Assembly (NCBI RefSeq): GCF_007655135.1
Contig: NC_045128.1
Span: 29,854,811 to 29,918,810, forward strand
From: Punica granatum
Taxonomy: Eukaryota > Streptophyta > Magnoliopsida > Myrtales > Lythraceae
DNA: 64,000 bases
Reading direction: 5' to 3'
Position 1 is the first letter of the stretch, and the number at the start of each line of letters is the position of its first letter. Below, piece after piece: positions 54,120-64,000 of this stretch. The position numbers and the translations under genes were made by a program. The notes below the pieces were generated by a model. That model ran no database searches and was not told the DNA's origin. It saw nothing but the letters and a program-made list of their open reading frames with translations.

Positions 54120-55891
54120 CTAACCCTCGTCGAATTTAATCTTCTTAGGCACTGGTTGGCTGCTCCCGACCTGCAAATTCACCATGCCACTGTCAATTGC
54201 CAGAACACCTACAAACTTACTGGAAAGAGAGTCAACTAGACAAAGCCTAATATATTGCACTCTTAGATACTTTACTTCCATACTACCAGTTTTACCAGAC
54301 AAGCGACCTTAATGAGTCATCTTGGTTTTTTATATGTTTGACACAGTAACATCTCAGGTTGCTCGATAAGAACTCTTCCATTTGAACAGCTTTGGTTCTA
54401 GCTTCATGGATTTCCTCATCGAATCACTAATTATAAGTACACCCTTCTACATATAGCATATATAGGGAAGTGAAGGGACTGGCTTCTTACGATTTCTGGG
54501 CACTCATAATCAATTCCAGCTGCCTCTATCCTTTTCCTCCGCCTACTATCGCGTTTAATAATTCCTTCCACCAACTTCCTATGCTCGTCCAATGTCCTTT
54601 CCTGCACAGTGGAAACATATCAATGATGTAATCATCTTTTGAGCATCAGCATGCTGAAAACAGGGAATATGCATGAAGAGTACCTTGTTATGTTCCTGTC
54701 GCTGCATCTGGACCCAATCTAGCGGCTTATATCTGTAGTTAAAAGCTCTCCACCTGAGCATACAAAGAATGAAATATCAAGAAATATTTTCAGCGAGCTA
54801 AACACAAGCTATTAGCATGCTCTAAGAGACCGTATCTTTGGTAATACACAAAGAGGTGCGTGACATATCAACATAAGAGACATTATCCAAGAGTTGTTGG
54901 AATTCCATCAAAGCACTGACCAACAGTATCATTAGAATGACATACATCTGACTTAACATCTTATCTTTTTTGAGAATGTTACCATCTAATCTTAATACCA
55001 CACACTTTGAAAATGATCATCGCATATTATCCAGATATAACATTAAGAAAAGAAAAACAAATAAACATGACTTACAGTTTAGGATGAACACGCTCTGGAG
55101 GAACAAGTTGGACTTGCAGCAGGTGCTCAGCCAATAGATAATTATGCATAGTCTCAGCTACGATTTTAGCCACCTGGAATCAGTAGGAAGGTACCATTTA
55201 CAAAAGAAGTGACAAAGGATGGACAAGCATTTCACACTGAGACGTGTTCAGAGCAAAAATCACCTCAGGAGACTCGAACTCGATGAAACCATAATGCTTC
55301 GACTTTCCTGTCTGCGAAGCATCCGTGAGGAGCAACATTAGCCACATGTCCAAGATTAACAAATAGTGCTGCGTAACACGTAAAATCATCTCAAAAACAT
55401 CAAGAGACAAACCTTCTTGTTCCTGGCGATTCTCAATCTCTTGATAGTGCCGAATTGGCCGAAGAAGCCTGTCACCAGTAACCTGATTAAGAAAAGAAAA
55501 TCACACGAACCGCACATTAACCGCAAAACGACTAGCCTAACCTTCAATTTCCTCCTCGTAGAAGCCGTGCGGTATGCGACCAATGTATAGAACTGTGGCA
55601 GCATCTTCACGCACCTGCTGCTCCGGCAACTTACGCGCAGGACCACCTTCCAATGGCTATAACAACCGAAAGAAAAAGCGAGAAAAAAAAAAGTTCCTTA
55701 AAATTTGACCAACGAATTGACATTCAGCATACAAAAGCTTGAGAAACAGCTGGAAATACGCCGAACCCAACATGAAGGGTTTAACATACCAAGAAGTCAG
55801 CAGCGTCGGTTTTAGTGACGGAAAGGGATGAATTTTTTGATGAGGCCTTCTTGAGCGCCTTCTGCATGAGTTTCTTAGCCTTAGCCCCCAT
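54120..55891 (-). CDS. NIFK/Nop15-like nucleolar RRM protein, eight exons
   Basis: Exons are 55790-55891, 55542-55656, 55413-55468, 55264-55311, 55076-55173, 54684-54753, 54491-54601 and 54120-54170 (minus). All are GT-AG and join in phase to 216 residues. A basic N-terminus ([17 protein letters not shown]) precedes one RRM: RNP2 is in [12 protein letters not shown]1 is KHYGFIEF. The post-RRM segment [14 protein letters not shown]...PPERVHPKL is the hallmark of the MKI67-FHA-interacting nucleolar protein family (human NIFK, yeast Nop15), needed for 60S ribosomal subunit processing. A basic region with GIDYECPEI and a short KKIKFDEG tail end the protein. It is shorter than human NIFK, lacking the long C-terminal tail, as plant members do. 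A pyrimidine-rich leader lies at 55892-56130. Confidence 0.88.
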
Positions 55892-56139
55892 CTCTGTTAA
55901 TGAGAAGACATCAAACAATTCCGAGTTCATCACAAGCCCTCGATGCACAGTTAGAAAAAAAAACAGTACGGAGGCGACAGATTAAACACCTTTTCCCCCT
56001 CAGTCGGCGACAACTCAGCTGCTTCGGCGGCGGAAGAACGGAGGAGGACGACGAGGTGGAGCAGCCGGAGCAGAGCAGCGGTAAGGCAGAAGACAGAGAG
56101 AGAGAGAAGAGAGACCACTAGGGTTTTTATTTCCAATAT

Positions 56140-57177
56140 ATTTCAATTTTTGTTTTCTCTTTTAATTATATTTTTTATATTTTGTTATAAGATTCTCTAC
56201 AAAGGAATAATCTCATTTTGGCCCCCATAACTGGACATGAGTCTCAAAATGGTCCCTGAAGGAAACTGGAAAGAAGAAAGCTATTCTCTAGTCTCAACTC
56301 TCAATATGTTGCTCGGCACAACCATTCAAACAGGATAGAGCTGCCTACACATTTGAAATCGGAGCCTCCTGAAGTCGGAATAATTCACAATCAAAGTTTT
56401 TCCGATATCAACTGCAAAAATTCTTTCTTTAATTTCAAATTAGCGAGTCCACATCTTTCAGATACATGAATATTTTTTTATGACACCGTATAATTCTCGG
56501 ACTTGGCTTTTAAGTTTAGAATCGATGAATAGTTTTGCGACAAGGATAACAAGCATCGAATGACACATTCAATATTCAGACACTGAAACTTTCCTGCTAC
56601 ATCCTTGCCAGTTTTCAACGAATTATAGATATTAATTACATTTAGAGAACAGAGGCTTATGGAAAGCAGAAGCGATGAGTTTAAAATCAGCATATTGCTC
56701 AAACAAGCTTTCGAGATTAGAATCAATTGACAATTGAATAAACATATGATCAAGCTACGGCATCAGAGTGTTTTCTGAATTCTCGCTGCATCTTAATGGC
56801 AAATGCTCGAGAAGCATCAACCGAAGCCCCAACTGCTAGATGTTCTTGGCCTCCCCAAATGTTACAACCACTCACTTGCATCAGTAAGTGCGGACCTCGG
56901 GGAGATGAACCATTCAGTGCTTGTGACCGACTTGTCGTAGCAGAATCTTCCCCGAGACCGAGCCTTTACAAGAATTCACCCCGAGTAGCAACTTTCACAG
57001 AACCACAACTTTGTTCCTCCATTAAAACAACCAATATGGGGTCGGCGTTGAGCATGTAACACTCGCAATAACCCGAGTATGAAAATCAGTAAGACTCAAG
57101 TCTCGACCATCAGAGGATCTGAACATCGATAGGCTTTCAGTTCTGAAAGTTTTACGTTTTCTGCTCCGTATTTCAGT
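56140..57177. other. Intergenic DNA with an unexplained minus-strand reading stretch
   Basis: The minus strand from about 57060 to 56750 reads like protein (CYMLNADPILVVLMEEQ, then after an in-frame TAA, GCNIWGGQEHLAVGASV and AFAIKMQREFRKHSDAVA followed by TGA). I do not recognise it. It may be a decayed exon, a 3' UTR of the methyltransferase gene, or chance. Confidence 0.25.
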
Positions 57178-57386
57178 TCAGAGGAATTCACTCGGACTAG
57201 AATTTGAATGTGCTTTCTGCTCATTGCCACCCCAACAAATTACGCACTGCACAAAGATGATCAGAGTCAAATGAATACGCAAATGGTCATAACAGAAAAG
57301 AGAACACTATCTAATAAAGAGATATAAGTATGATAATCGAAGTCTGTGCCAGTACCAGTGAAACGTATCTGGCTCACAGTAGGACC

Positions 57387-58778
57387 TCAAACCTTCTTTA
57401 TCGAGTCTATGTAAGCACCAGAGATAACCGATTTCAGTTTCATCAGTAATGAGCTTCCATAGTTGCCAGAACAATCGGCGATAGAGGTGACTGTGGCAAT
57501 AAGCACGAAATTCTCCTTGTTTCCAACATCAATTTCATACAGATCACAAAACACTTCCCTAAATGCACATAGCAGCGACTCGTAGAATGACCTGTTAGAA
57601 GGAATCACATTCACAGCAACAATTCCAGACTCGCAAAGAATTGATCTTAGAGCTGATAGAACACTCCTTTCCATGAATTCAAGAGGTGGAGCCATTGAAC
57701 CATTCCTAGTATCCCCTGAATCTATATCCACCATTATTACATCGAACTGAGTTTCGATGCCATCTAAATCATTCAGGTCATTGCAATCTGAAGCAACTGA
57801 ATTTCCTTTCATCCTTTGACAAGAAAGCTTCTTCACAACCTCTATCGCGTCTCCACGGATGATACTAATCATTTCACCATCTTCTTCAAGTCCAAAGTAC
57901 TGCCTAGCGACCCGTAAAACCTCGTCATCAATCTCCACACCAACAACTTTGAAACCCAGTTGGCCTTTCAAGAAAGAAACCAAGGCACCCCCTCCAACAC
58001 CAAGACAAAGCACTTTCAGTCTCAAACCGACACGGAACTGATCCTCAATGTGCGTAGAAACCAAATTCAGACTCGCTACCATCGGGGCCAAATAGGGATG
58101 AACTAAAACCCAAGAATCAATCTTAAACATAGCCTTCCCAATATCAGTTCCGACATCTGATTCCGGGACGATACGAACTTGTGTCTGGACCAAATTTGGC
58201 ATTCTTCTAAACCTCAATCTTCTCCTGAACTCCCTCTCTTCAGACTTCGGACCTTCACTCTCAAGCTCCACATCCTCGATCAACATCTCACCGACATAAT
58301 CCCCGGTGCATTTCTCTATCATCGCGCTCGATATCAAATCGTCCTCGTACCTCAAGATTGGCACCTCAGGGATACCATTGTCGAAGCAGATTTTAGGCAA
58401 TAAAGCCAACAGGAGAGGCCCTATGGCTTCTTCCAGAGCGTTTTGGGCCTCGGCTGACCGATGGAGGTGGAGAGCCAACAGGCCATGGCGGCCGTCAGAC
58501 GACTCGCAGCCAACGAGGATCAGGCGGGAGAAGTCCGGGGTATTGCTGAGGAGGAGCTGGAGGTGGCCTGACTCGGTGCAGAAGATCCAGTCTCTCTCTC
58601 GGTTCTCGGGGACGAGAATCGCTGCGACACGGGGCTGGCCATCGCGATGGAGAGGTGAGTCGAGGACCGCGATTCGGAGGAGCCGGTGAGCGGAGTTCCG
58701 GCGACAAGGATTGGGGATTGTGAACGTGACGTAGCGAGAAGGCGCTAGGGTTTGGAAGCAGGAGATATCAAGGGCCAT
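57387..58778 (-). CDS. METTL13-like SAM-dependent methyltransferase, 463 aa
   Basis: A single long frame. The N-terminal half contains RIAVLDSPLHRDGQPRVA and GRERD-like segments typical of the plant METTL13/eEF1A-methyltransferase-like family. The C-terminal half is a spermidine-synthase-like Rossmann fold: motif I VLCLGVGGGALVSFL, post-I VVGVEIDDEVL, then ISIIRGDAIEVV and FDVIMVDIDSGD. The family methylates protein N-termini or lysines (human METTL13 acts on eEF1A); substrate and activity here are inferred. The last codons AAG/GTTTGA could be a weak donor: joining to a canonical acceptor (TTTGTGCAG, exon 57178-57246) would replace the final Val with 22 residues ending FL. The simple stop is my default. 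Confidence 0.85.
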   Translation of the reverse strand: MALDISCFQTLAPSRYVTFTIPNPCRRNSAHRLLRIAVLDSPLHRDGQPRVAAILVPENRERDWIFCTESGHLQLLLSNTPDFSRLILVGCESSDGRHGLLALHLHRSAEAQNALEEAIGPLLLALLPKICFDNGIPEVPILRYEDDLISSAMIEKCTGDYVGEMLIEDVELESEGPKSEEREFRRRLRFRRMPNLVQTQVRIVPESDVGTDIGKAMFKIDSWVLVHPYLAPMVASLNLVSTHIEDQFRVGLRLKVLCLGVGGGALVSFLKGQLGFKVVGVEIDDEVLRVARQYFGLEEDGEMISIIRGDAIEVVKKLSCQRMKGNSVASDCNDLNDLDGIETQFDVIMVDIDSGDTRNGSMAPPLEFMERSVLSALRSILCESGIVAVNVIPSNRSFYESLLCAFREVFCDLYEIDVGNKENFVLIATVTSIADCSGNYGSSLLMKLKSVISGAYIDSIKKV

Positions 58779-59040
58779 TGAGAACTCCAGCTAGGGTTCA
58801 GTTCATCGGCTGTTCTGCTGAATTTGAACTCTGCATCCTCCCTCCTTTGCTTCTTGACGGTAACCGGAAGATGGCCGAGTGACGGCGTGTAACCGCGTCA
58901 CGACGGATCCCCTGGGCAAACCTAGTTGCCGTACATGTCCACATAATGGAACAGAACACCGCCGTGTCTACCGGCTGCCGCCGCCGGGCTGAGGGAGGGG
59001 TTTGGCCGGAGCTGGATGTTCTGAAATTTATATTTAGCAG
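58779..59040 (-). promoter_or_regulatory. Upstream region of the methyltransferase gene
   Basis: GC-richer than its surroundings, compatible with a 5' UTR and core promoter. I could not fix a TATA box or start site. Confidence 0.3.
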
Positions 59041-61231
59041 TTGAATTCTGTTTTAACCACACCATGGAGATATAATTGCTAGTAAATTATTTGAATTTTT
59101 TAATAAACTGTTAATAGAGAAAGTCAGTTTCACTAAAAATAATAAAAATAAAAAAGGTGTATAAATTTCAAAGTAAATTACATATATTTCAAAGTAAATT
59201 ATGTAAATTTTGCAATAAAAAACATAAACTTTCAAAAAAAATTCCCAATTTTTTAGTAAAATATATTGCTTCTGGTAACGAAGTTAAATTTGATTTAATT
59301 TGATTTAGTTTGATTTGAGAGTATGAAGACAAAAATAATTAAAAAAAGTATGTGAGAGAAAAAACAATAATGATTGTGTTATTGAATTGAGGAAAAATAT
59401 TGAATAATTAAGAAAATTTAATATTAAAAAATTGATTATAATAATATATAAAAAAATTGAGAGAGAATTTGAAAAAAATATAAAAAAATAATGATTACAA
59501 TTTATTGAATTGAGAGAAAAATAAAATTAAATTGAGTTAAATTTAATTTGTAAACAAACATACAGTTTTTTACTTCATTTAGTAATTTTTGAACTACTAC
59601 TTTATTTAAAAAGAATTATAGAAACTTAAAAGTAAATTGTTTGTCTAAACAAAATTTATTTACAATTACCTCGCATCGAACTAAAATGAATTGAATTGAA
59701 ATCTTGATTTCCAATGAAGTGTGTCATAATATGAAATCAATATATATATAAAGGCAAATAATTTGTCCATCACATCATCAAATTACAGTCTCTCTCACAA
59801 AATCACATCGTCATTTTAATTATGTAAATATTATATATGTTTTTTTCGGTGGGTGTATTATATAATACAGTTTTATGTTGACAACTATCTATATTATGGT
59901 CCGAAAATACATTTATCCAGCTGCCCATATGTGGCAACTGGCAAGTAAATTAAAAAAACAATGAAAGTGTTTTATACGTACTGCTCTTATGTGGCAAGTA
60001 AACTTTCTTGCTTGCAATTGATGAAATAAAAATATAAATTGTAATATAATAATATGGGTTGGTTCAAACGGTTCATCGCTTATTCCGCTTAAGCAATATT
60101 TCAAATTGAGCAGTCATAACAAGGATAACATTAATGTTGACATTTACTATCAACAATCAACTTCACTTAGAAGTATATATTTTGAGTTTCAACACTCTAT
60201 ATTTCATATATGGGCAGATTACATTTTATCATATGAGATTTCTTTTAACTTTTAACTTATTTTACATTTATAAGATAACTAAATTAGATTATATAATGTT
60301 GAGGAGAGATATTTCGTATATTTCTGATTTAAATATATTTTTGTATATGTATAATACTAAAAGTAATAATGGAATATATTTTAAATTTTATATAGGCATT
60401 CTTACTTGATAAGAAGTAAAACTTAAGATTTTTAAATTTTATTATCATAAGTCATTTTTCATGCACGTTTTACATTTTATAATGAAATAAAAAAGAATAA
60501 TACCTAATTATTTCTATAGTTTTAGATTCTTTTTCTCAATTCTTAATTTTACATAAGACTCAATTAAATAAATAAATATATATATTAAGATCAAATTTTA
60601 CATTTTAAAGCAATGTGAATAATTTTTTTATTTCGACATTGCTATTTGTATACTTCTCAATAATCGTACAAACAACATGCGGGTCTTCATCTAATTTGAT
60701 AGATATATGAAAGAAATGAGTTTTAAGTTAATTTTATTCGATTTTATGAGCGATGTTATATCTTTCATTAAATTTATATATAGGGATAATTTCATATTTA
60801 GATGACATTTCATTTAGATAGGATCGGATTGAAATCCTACGGGGTTATGATATCCTAAAGTTGTGTTTGGAACATGACATTTCCCATAGTCTATGGGGTT
60901 TATAACCGATTGCATCCACCTCCAACCTAAAAACTCGAACTAATAGGTTATGTAACCCGATCTCTTATAAATTTGTGGTCCACGATTTAATTTTCCGCTC
61001 GGGAAACAACATCTCTCCACATCCGCTTTGACGCTTTTGTGCCGCATGGACTTAAACACTTGTACTAAAAAATGGACTATGAGCAGTGCCCTTTTCTGCA
61101 CTCAAGATATAACACGAGGTGACCTTCTCTTCTTCCACACCTCAAGTGAGAGGGGGAGGATGGTTAATTGATAATGAGGCAAGCTTCTCTCAGCACTCTG
61201 AGTAAAACTGAACTAGGCCTAACACACTTAA
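59041..61231. other. AT-rich intergenic DNA, no gene seen
   Basis: Long low-complexity stretch with one foldback element (59266-59563) and scattered TA tracts. The short open frames have no protein-like content. Confidence 0.5.
59266..59563. mobile_element. Short foldback element (TGGTAACGAAGTTAAATTTG family), copy B
   Basis: Second copy of the family seen at 39326-39638. It has the same left end and the same series of internal blocks, and the right-end reverse complement contains TTAAATTTAACTC. Confidence 0.45.
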
Positions 61232-61463
61232 TGTTGCGTTTGGTTTCATAGTAAGATTTTAAAATTAGATTTTAATTTTGAAAAAGAGTGGTATAAATAG
61301 GACTCACCGTTTCACTTTGTATGAATTATTTTGTTTTGTTGTGGAAAAAAGTGGTATAAATGAGGCACACTCTTTGACTTTGTATGAGTTATTTTGTTTT
61401 GTTATAGGTAGAATTATGTTAAAATTGTAATTTTAAAATTGTATTCACAAACCAAACAAGCCC
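61232..61463. mobile_element. Tourist-like MITE with TAA target duplication
   Basis: TAA at 61229-61231 and 61464-61466. The left end TGTTGCGTTTGGTTTCATAG pairs with the right end (reverse complement GGGCTTGTTTGGTTTGTGAA). The interior contains a partial internal duplication: AGTGGTATAAAT and ATGARTTATTTTGTTTTGTT blocks occur twice. It is closely related to the 8317-8482 MITE. Confidence 0.7.
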
Positions 61464-61583
61464 TAAAGGCATTCTTTTGGCCACCTCGAAACTGTATTGA
61501 ACTTTACGTGGTGTGAATCCACATGGGCGCACGAAAGTGTAATCCGTTTTGATACCATATAAAATTCTTACTGTCCACTGAAT

Positions 61584-61987
61584 CTATAAGCGTTTGGGCC
61601 CATTTCTATCTCGAAAACTTTGGATCAAGGAGAACAAAGGTAATCCATCAATCCTTGGCATAGAGTCTCCCAAAATCGACAGATTGAAGCCACTTTGGTC
61701 ATCTTGCATCCTTTCATAGACATCCATAGGATCCAAGAAGGAATTAACTTCGTATATGCATGCTTCAAGCAGCAATCTCAGCTCTCCAAGCCGGTCGTAG
61801 TCATGATCGACTACGAGCACTTGCATTCCGTCAAGGAAGACACGTTCTATTTTCTCTTTTTCACAGTCGTTTCTCTCATCAGAGTCATCACCTTCTCGAT
61901 TATGATTCAGGCCTTCTCCATTTGCGAAATTCCTCGTCTCCAGTGCGAAATTCCTCTTCTCCCTCCATTTTTTGGTTTGCTTGAAAT
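61584..61987 (-). pseudogene. Degenerate type-B-like response-regulator receiver fragment
   Basis: Minus-strand frame, open from about 61985 to the stop at 61584. An acidic stretch (REGDDSDERNDCEKEKIER) leads into VFLDGMQVLVVDHD, LLLEACIYEV and SMPRIDGLPLFSLI, aligning with the first two-thirds of an ARR type-B receiver (GLRVLVVDDD...DVHMPDMDG). The phospho-accepting Asp is Gly (ILGDSMP against ISDVHMP), the second Asp of the acidic pair is His, and the frame stops before the conserved Lys. A possible acceptor (TTATTTAG) lies at 61988. It could be a decayed gene or a short pseudo-response regulator with exons upstream. Confidence 0.6.
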
Positions 61988-62993
61988 CTAAATAATAAAT
62001 AATATGTTCGTTTGAATATTTGTCGATGAATAAGGTGCAACGGACTAAACAGAACTTGAATTACACACAAAAACAGGTAAGGGGACCTCAAAGATATCTC
62101 CAAATAGAAACGACTTTCGATGGTGAAGGAAATCGATGCAGTCTCTGATGAAACTCAAGCGATTTATGAGCGAACCGGTCAGCGCAAGCACTGCCTTCCC
62201 TATGAAAAAGATAACATTAAGACCCACAATTGTAAAGAAAAATTCAATTGACATATTTTTGGAAGTATTTCAATTGAGATGAGAAGTGATCAAAAGAGAG
62301 AGTTTCAGAATAAGAAGAAGATCACTTCATTCATCATCGATAACCCTTTTTTCCTCTCCTCTGCTCTGATACATCCGACACTGCGGTCAGTTTCAACTAC
62401 CAACTAACGATCTCAGTTAAATTTGTCTACAGTGACCACTTATTTCCATATTTTTACAATCCAACCCCACTTACAATATGATCACTGTTCATAACACTCC
62501 TACGGCATCTCCTCAGAGCGAAGCGTCGAATGCCGTGTTGTGTGGTGAATTTTTTGCGTTGGAAAGTGAATGAAATGAACTTGGTCTCAGAGGAAAATGA
62601 CAAACATGGAGGTCTTCGCATATTCATGGTCAGGTCAAGTAAAGAATGGGTCAATAGTCAGTGAGGAGAATTCACGCGTGCAAATCATGCACTTAACCGT
62701 GCATTTCTGTCGAGAAAGATTCTAAGTAGCTCAATAAAGTTGGACCAAATTATCTACACATAATGTATATATGTCATATGTTAAGAAAATCACATCTATC
62801 GGGTTCTTATGGCCACACACCCCAATCTCAAGAAAATTCATTTGGCCTGATCAACCAACACCGATAACCGCAAACCCCATACGAAGATAATCATCAAGGG
62901 CTCTCATTGATTTAGTGTGAAAGAACCTATTTCCAGACCGAGCCTGCGCAATAATTTCTCTTGGACCAGTGGGTTCCCGTCAAACAAGACAAC
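61988..62993. other. Intergenic or upstream exons of the receiver fragment, unresolved
   Basis: The minus strand at about 62090-62202 has an open exon-like stretch between a CATAG acceptor-like site and GAG/GTCCCC, which might belong to the receiver gene. I could not connect frames with confidence. The rest shows no gene. Confidence 0.25.
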
Positions 62994-63868
62994 CTAGTCC
63001 AGTTGTTTGGTCCAGTCAAATGGCTCCCATTCTTGAGCAAAACTTGCAACTGCCTGCCTCTGGACATCAACAGACTCTGCCCTTCTGCGGCGGTACATGT
63101 CCTCCTCAGGGAGTTGGAGCATGCCCCTTATCACGTTGAGGCCGAGACTGCTCTTGAACTGCATCTCATCATCAATCACGTGGACGAATCCTCTGTTAAG
63201 GCCAAACTCCACGTGGAAGTACGGGAAGTCCTTTGGGATAGATCCTCGGAGTCCCTTCTCACTTGTATCGATGAGTCTCTTGGCATTATGTTGGCTCCAC
63301 TCATCCTCAGCTTCATCAATAGCCTGCAGAGAAACATAAGAAAAGCACAGTAAGCATAACCAACGGGTTAAGAGCTCCAACCAAGGGTTTAATCAACCCG
63401 CTTAGTTGAACTACAGAAGAGAAGTAATCGAAACAATTATCAACAACATAAATTGCAAACAATTCTCTAGTCCAAGACAGATTCAAAGGAACAGTCAGCC
63501 ATCAGTTCCACGAGACATATTGGCCTACAAAATGTTCATAAGGTGCAGCTTCCTACATATTTACTATAGTTCCTTCATCTGCAGGGACGAGAAAAGTGTA
63601 AGCTGAAAGAACTGTCTCCAGAATGATATGAGTTCAAGGAGCTTGCTCATTTTACCTTTTTAAAGTACAAAGGAGCTTGCTTTGCAGCATCCTTCGGTAG
63701 AGGAACACATTCCACCAAGCAGTGACGACGTTGTTGAGCCAAACCCATCACTGTCTCGAGAAACACGGCTTCCCTTTCTTGCTTTGCGTACATCATGATC
63801 AGGCATTTCTTGAAATTTCTGATCTCATTCCACACATTATCGTCTACAGTTCTTGTGGACGATTCGTG
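62994..63868 (-). CDS. CWF19-like protein, C-terminal exons (5' part outside the window)
   Basis: Two exons, 63656-63868 and 62994-63323 (minus), join in phase at ...PLYFKK/AIDEAEDEW. The sequence is highly characteristic of the CwfJ C-terminal domains of CWF19L2/Drn1-type proteins: TRTVDDNVWNEIRNFKKCL, QQRRHCLVECVPLP, EWSQHNAKRLIDT, LRGSIPKDFPYFHVEFGL, GFVHVIDDE, LGLNVIRGMLQLPEEDMYRR and a terminal FDWTKQLD. The family associates with the spliceosome and intron-lariat debranching. The remaining upstream exons lie beyond 64000; 63869-64000 is intron. Confidence 0.92.
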
Positions 63869-64000
63869 CTGCAAAATTTGAAGAACATATGATTTATGAC
63901 AACGAGATAGCAATTTCCCCACCAAGAAAAGAAAGGGGAAAAAAAACAGAGCACAAAAATAAGCCAGTGATGGTGCTGCAGAGGAGCATCTGTTTATTAT

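Noticed and set aside
58306..58707. Plus- and minus-strand frames overlapping the methyltransferase gene
   Set aside because: Shadows of the 463-residue coding frame.
62961..63353. Plus-strand frame of 130 residues
   Set aside because: Antisense to the CWF19-like last exon, whose minus-strand protein is unmistakable.
1..64000. tRNA, rRNA and CRISPR-like arrays
   Set aside because: I saw no cloverleaf with A/B boxes, no rRNA sequence and no regularly spaced short repeats. The only repeats are the tandem segment, the gene array, mobile elements and microsatellites.

Overview
This is nuclear DNA from a flowering plant, most likely a eudicot. The evidence is spliced genes with GT-AG introns, an intact Ty1/copia LTR retrotransposon primed by initiator-Met tRNA, hAT-, Mutator- and Tourist-type DNA elements, and plant families (HPt phosphotransfer, PPR, ATL RING-H2, B3/DUF313, LRR-RLK). 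A run of 100 N (40812-40911) shows it is scaffolded assembly. I cannot name the species.

The left 38 kb is one segment of about 19.02 kb present twice, head to tail (unit 1 = 252-19271, unit 2 = 19272-38287). The copies are almost identical: I found four substitutions and four small length differences. A TGTA tetranucleotide is shared at all three junctions. Each unit carries, left to right: low-complexity and unassigned DNA; a non-autonomous hAT-like element (8-bp target duplication); a possible two-exon small gene; a Mutator-like element with long inverted ends carrying a PPR gene fragment, nested in another foldback element; a Tourist-like MITE abutting a broken PPR gene; and a six-exon histidine-phosphotransfer (HPt) gene on the minus strand. 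The HPt gene encodes 154 residues, but the phospho-accepting His is Ile, so it should be a pseudo-HPt. A full-length copia element sits in its first intron, flush with the splice acceptor of exon 2, and its insertion created a competing AG. Insertion came before duplication because both units share the same target duplication and LTR differences.

The right 26 kb is ordinary gene space. It holds an inverted-duplicated fragment of an IMK2-like LRR receptor kinase next to the gap; an ATL-type RING-H2 ubiquitin ligase gene (+, three exons); a tandem array of three B3/DUF313 genes (one broken, two intact at 135 residues); an eight-exon NIFK/Nop15-like nucleolar RRM protein gene (-); a METTL13-like methyltransferase gene (-); a degenerate type-B-like receiver-domain fragment (-); and the 3' end of a CWF19-like splicing factor gene (-) running off the window. 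Exon coordinates come from reading splice sites and frames by eye; every model listed as intact closes in frame.

The most interesting locus is the duplicated pseudo-HPt gene with its splice-site-flush retrotransposon. Its two copies share the proximal 282 bp upstream of the start codon and differ beyond that. A second phosphorelay-type domain lacking its phosphoacceptor (the receiver fragment) lies about 24 kb away.
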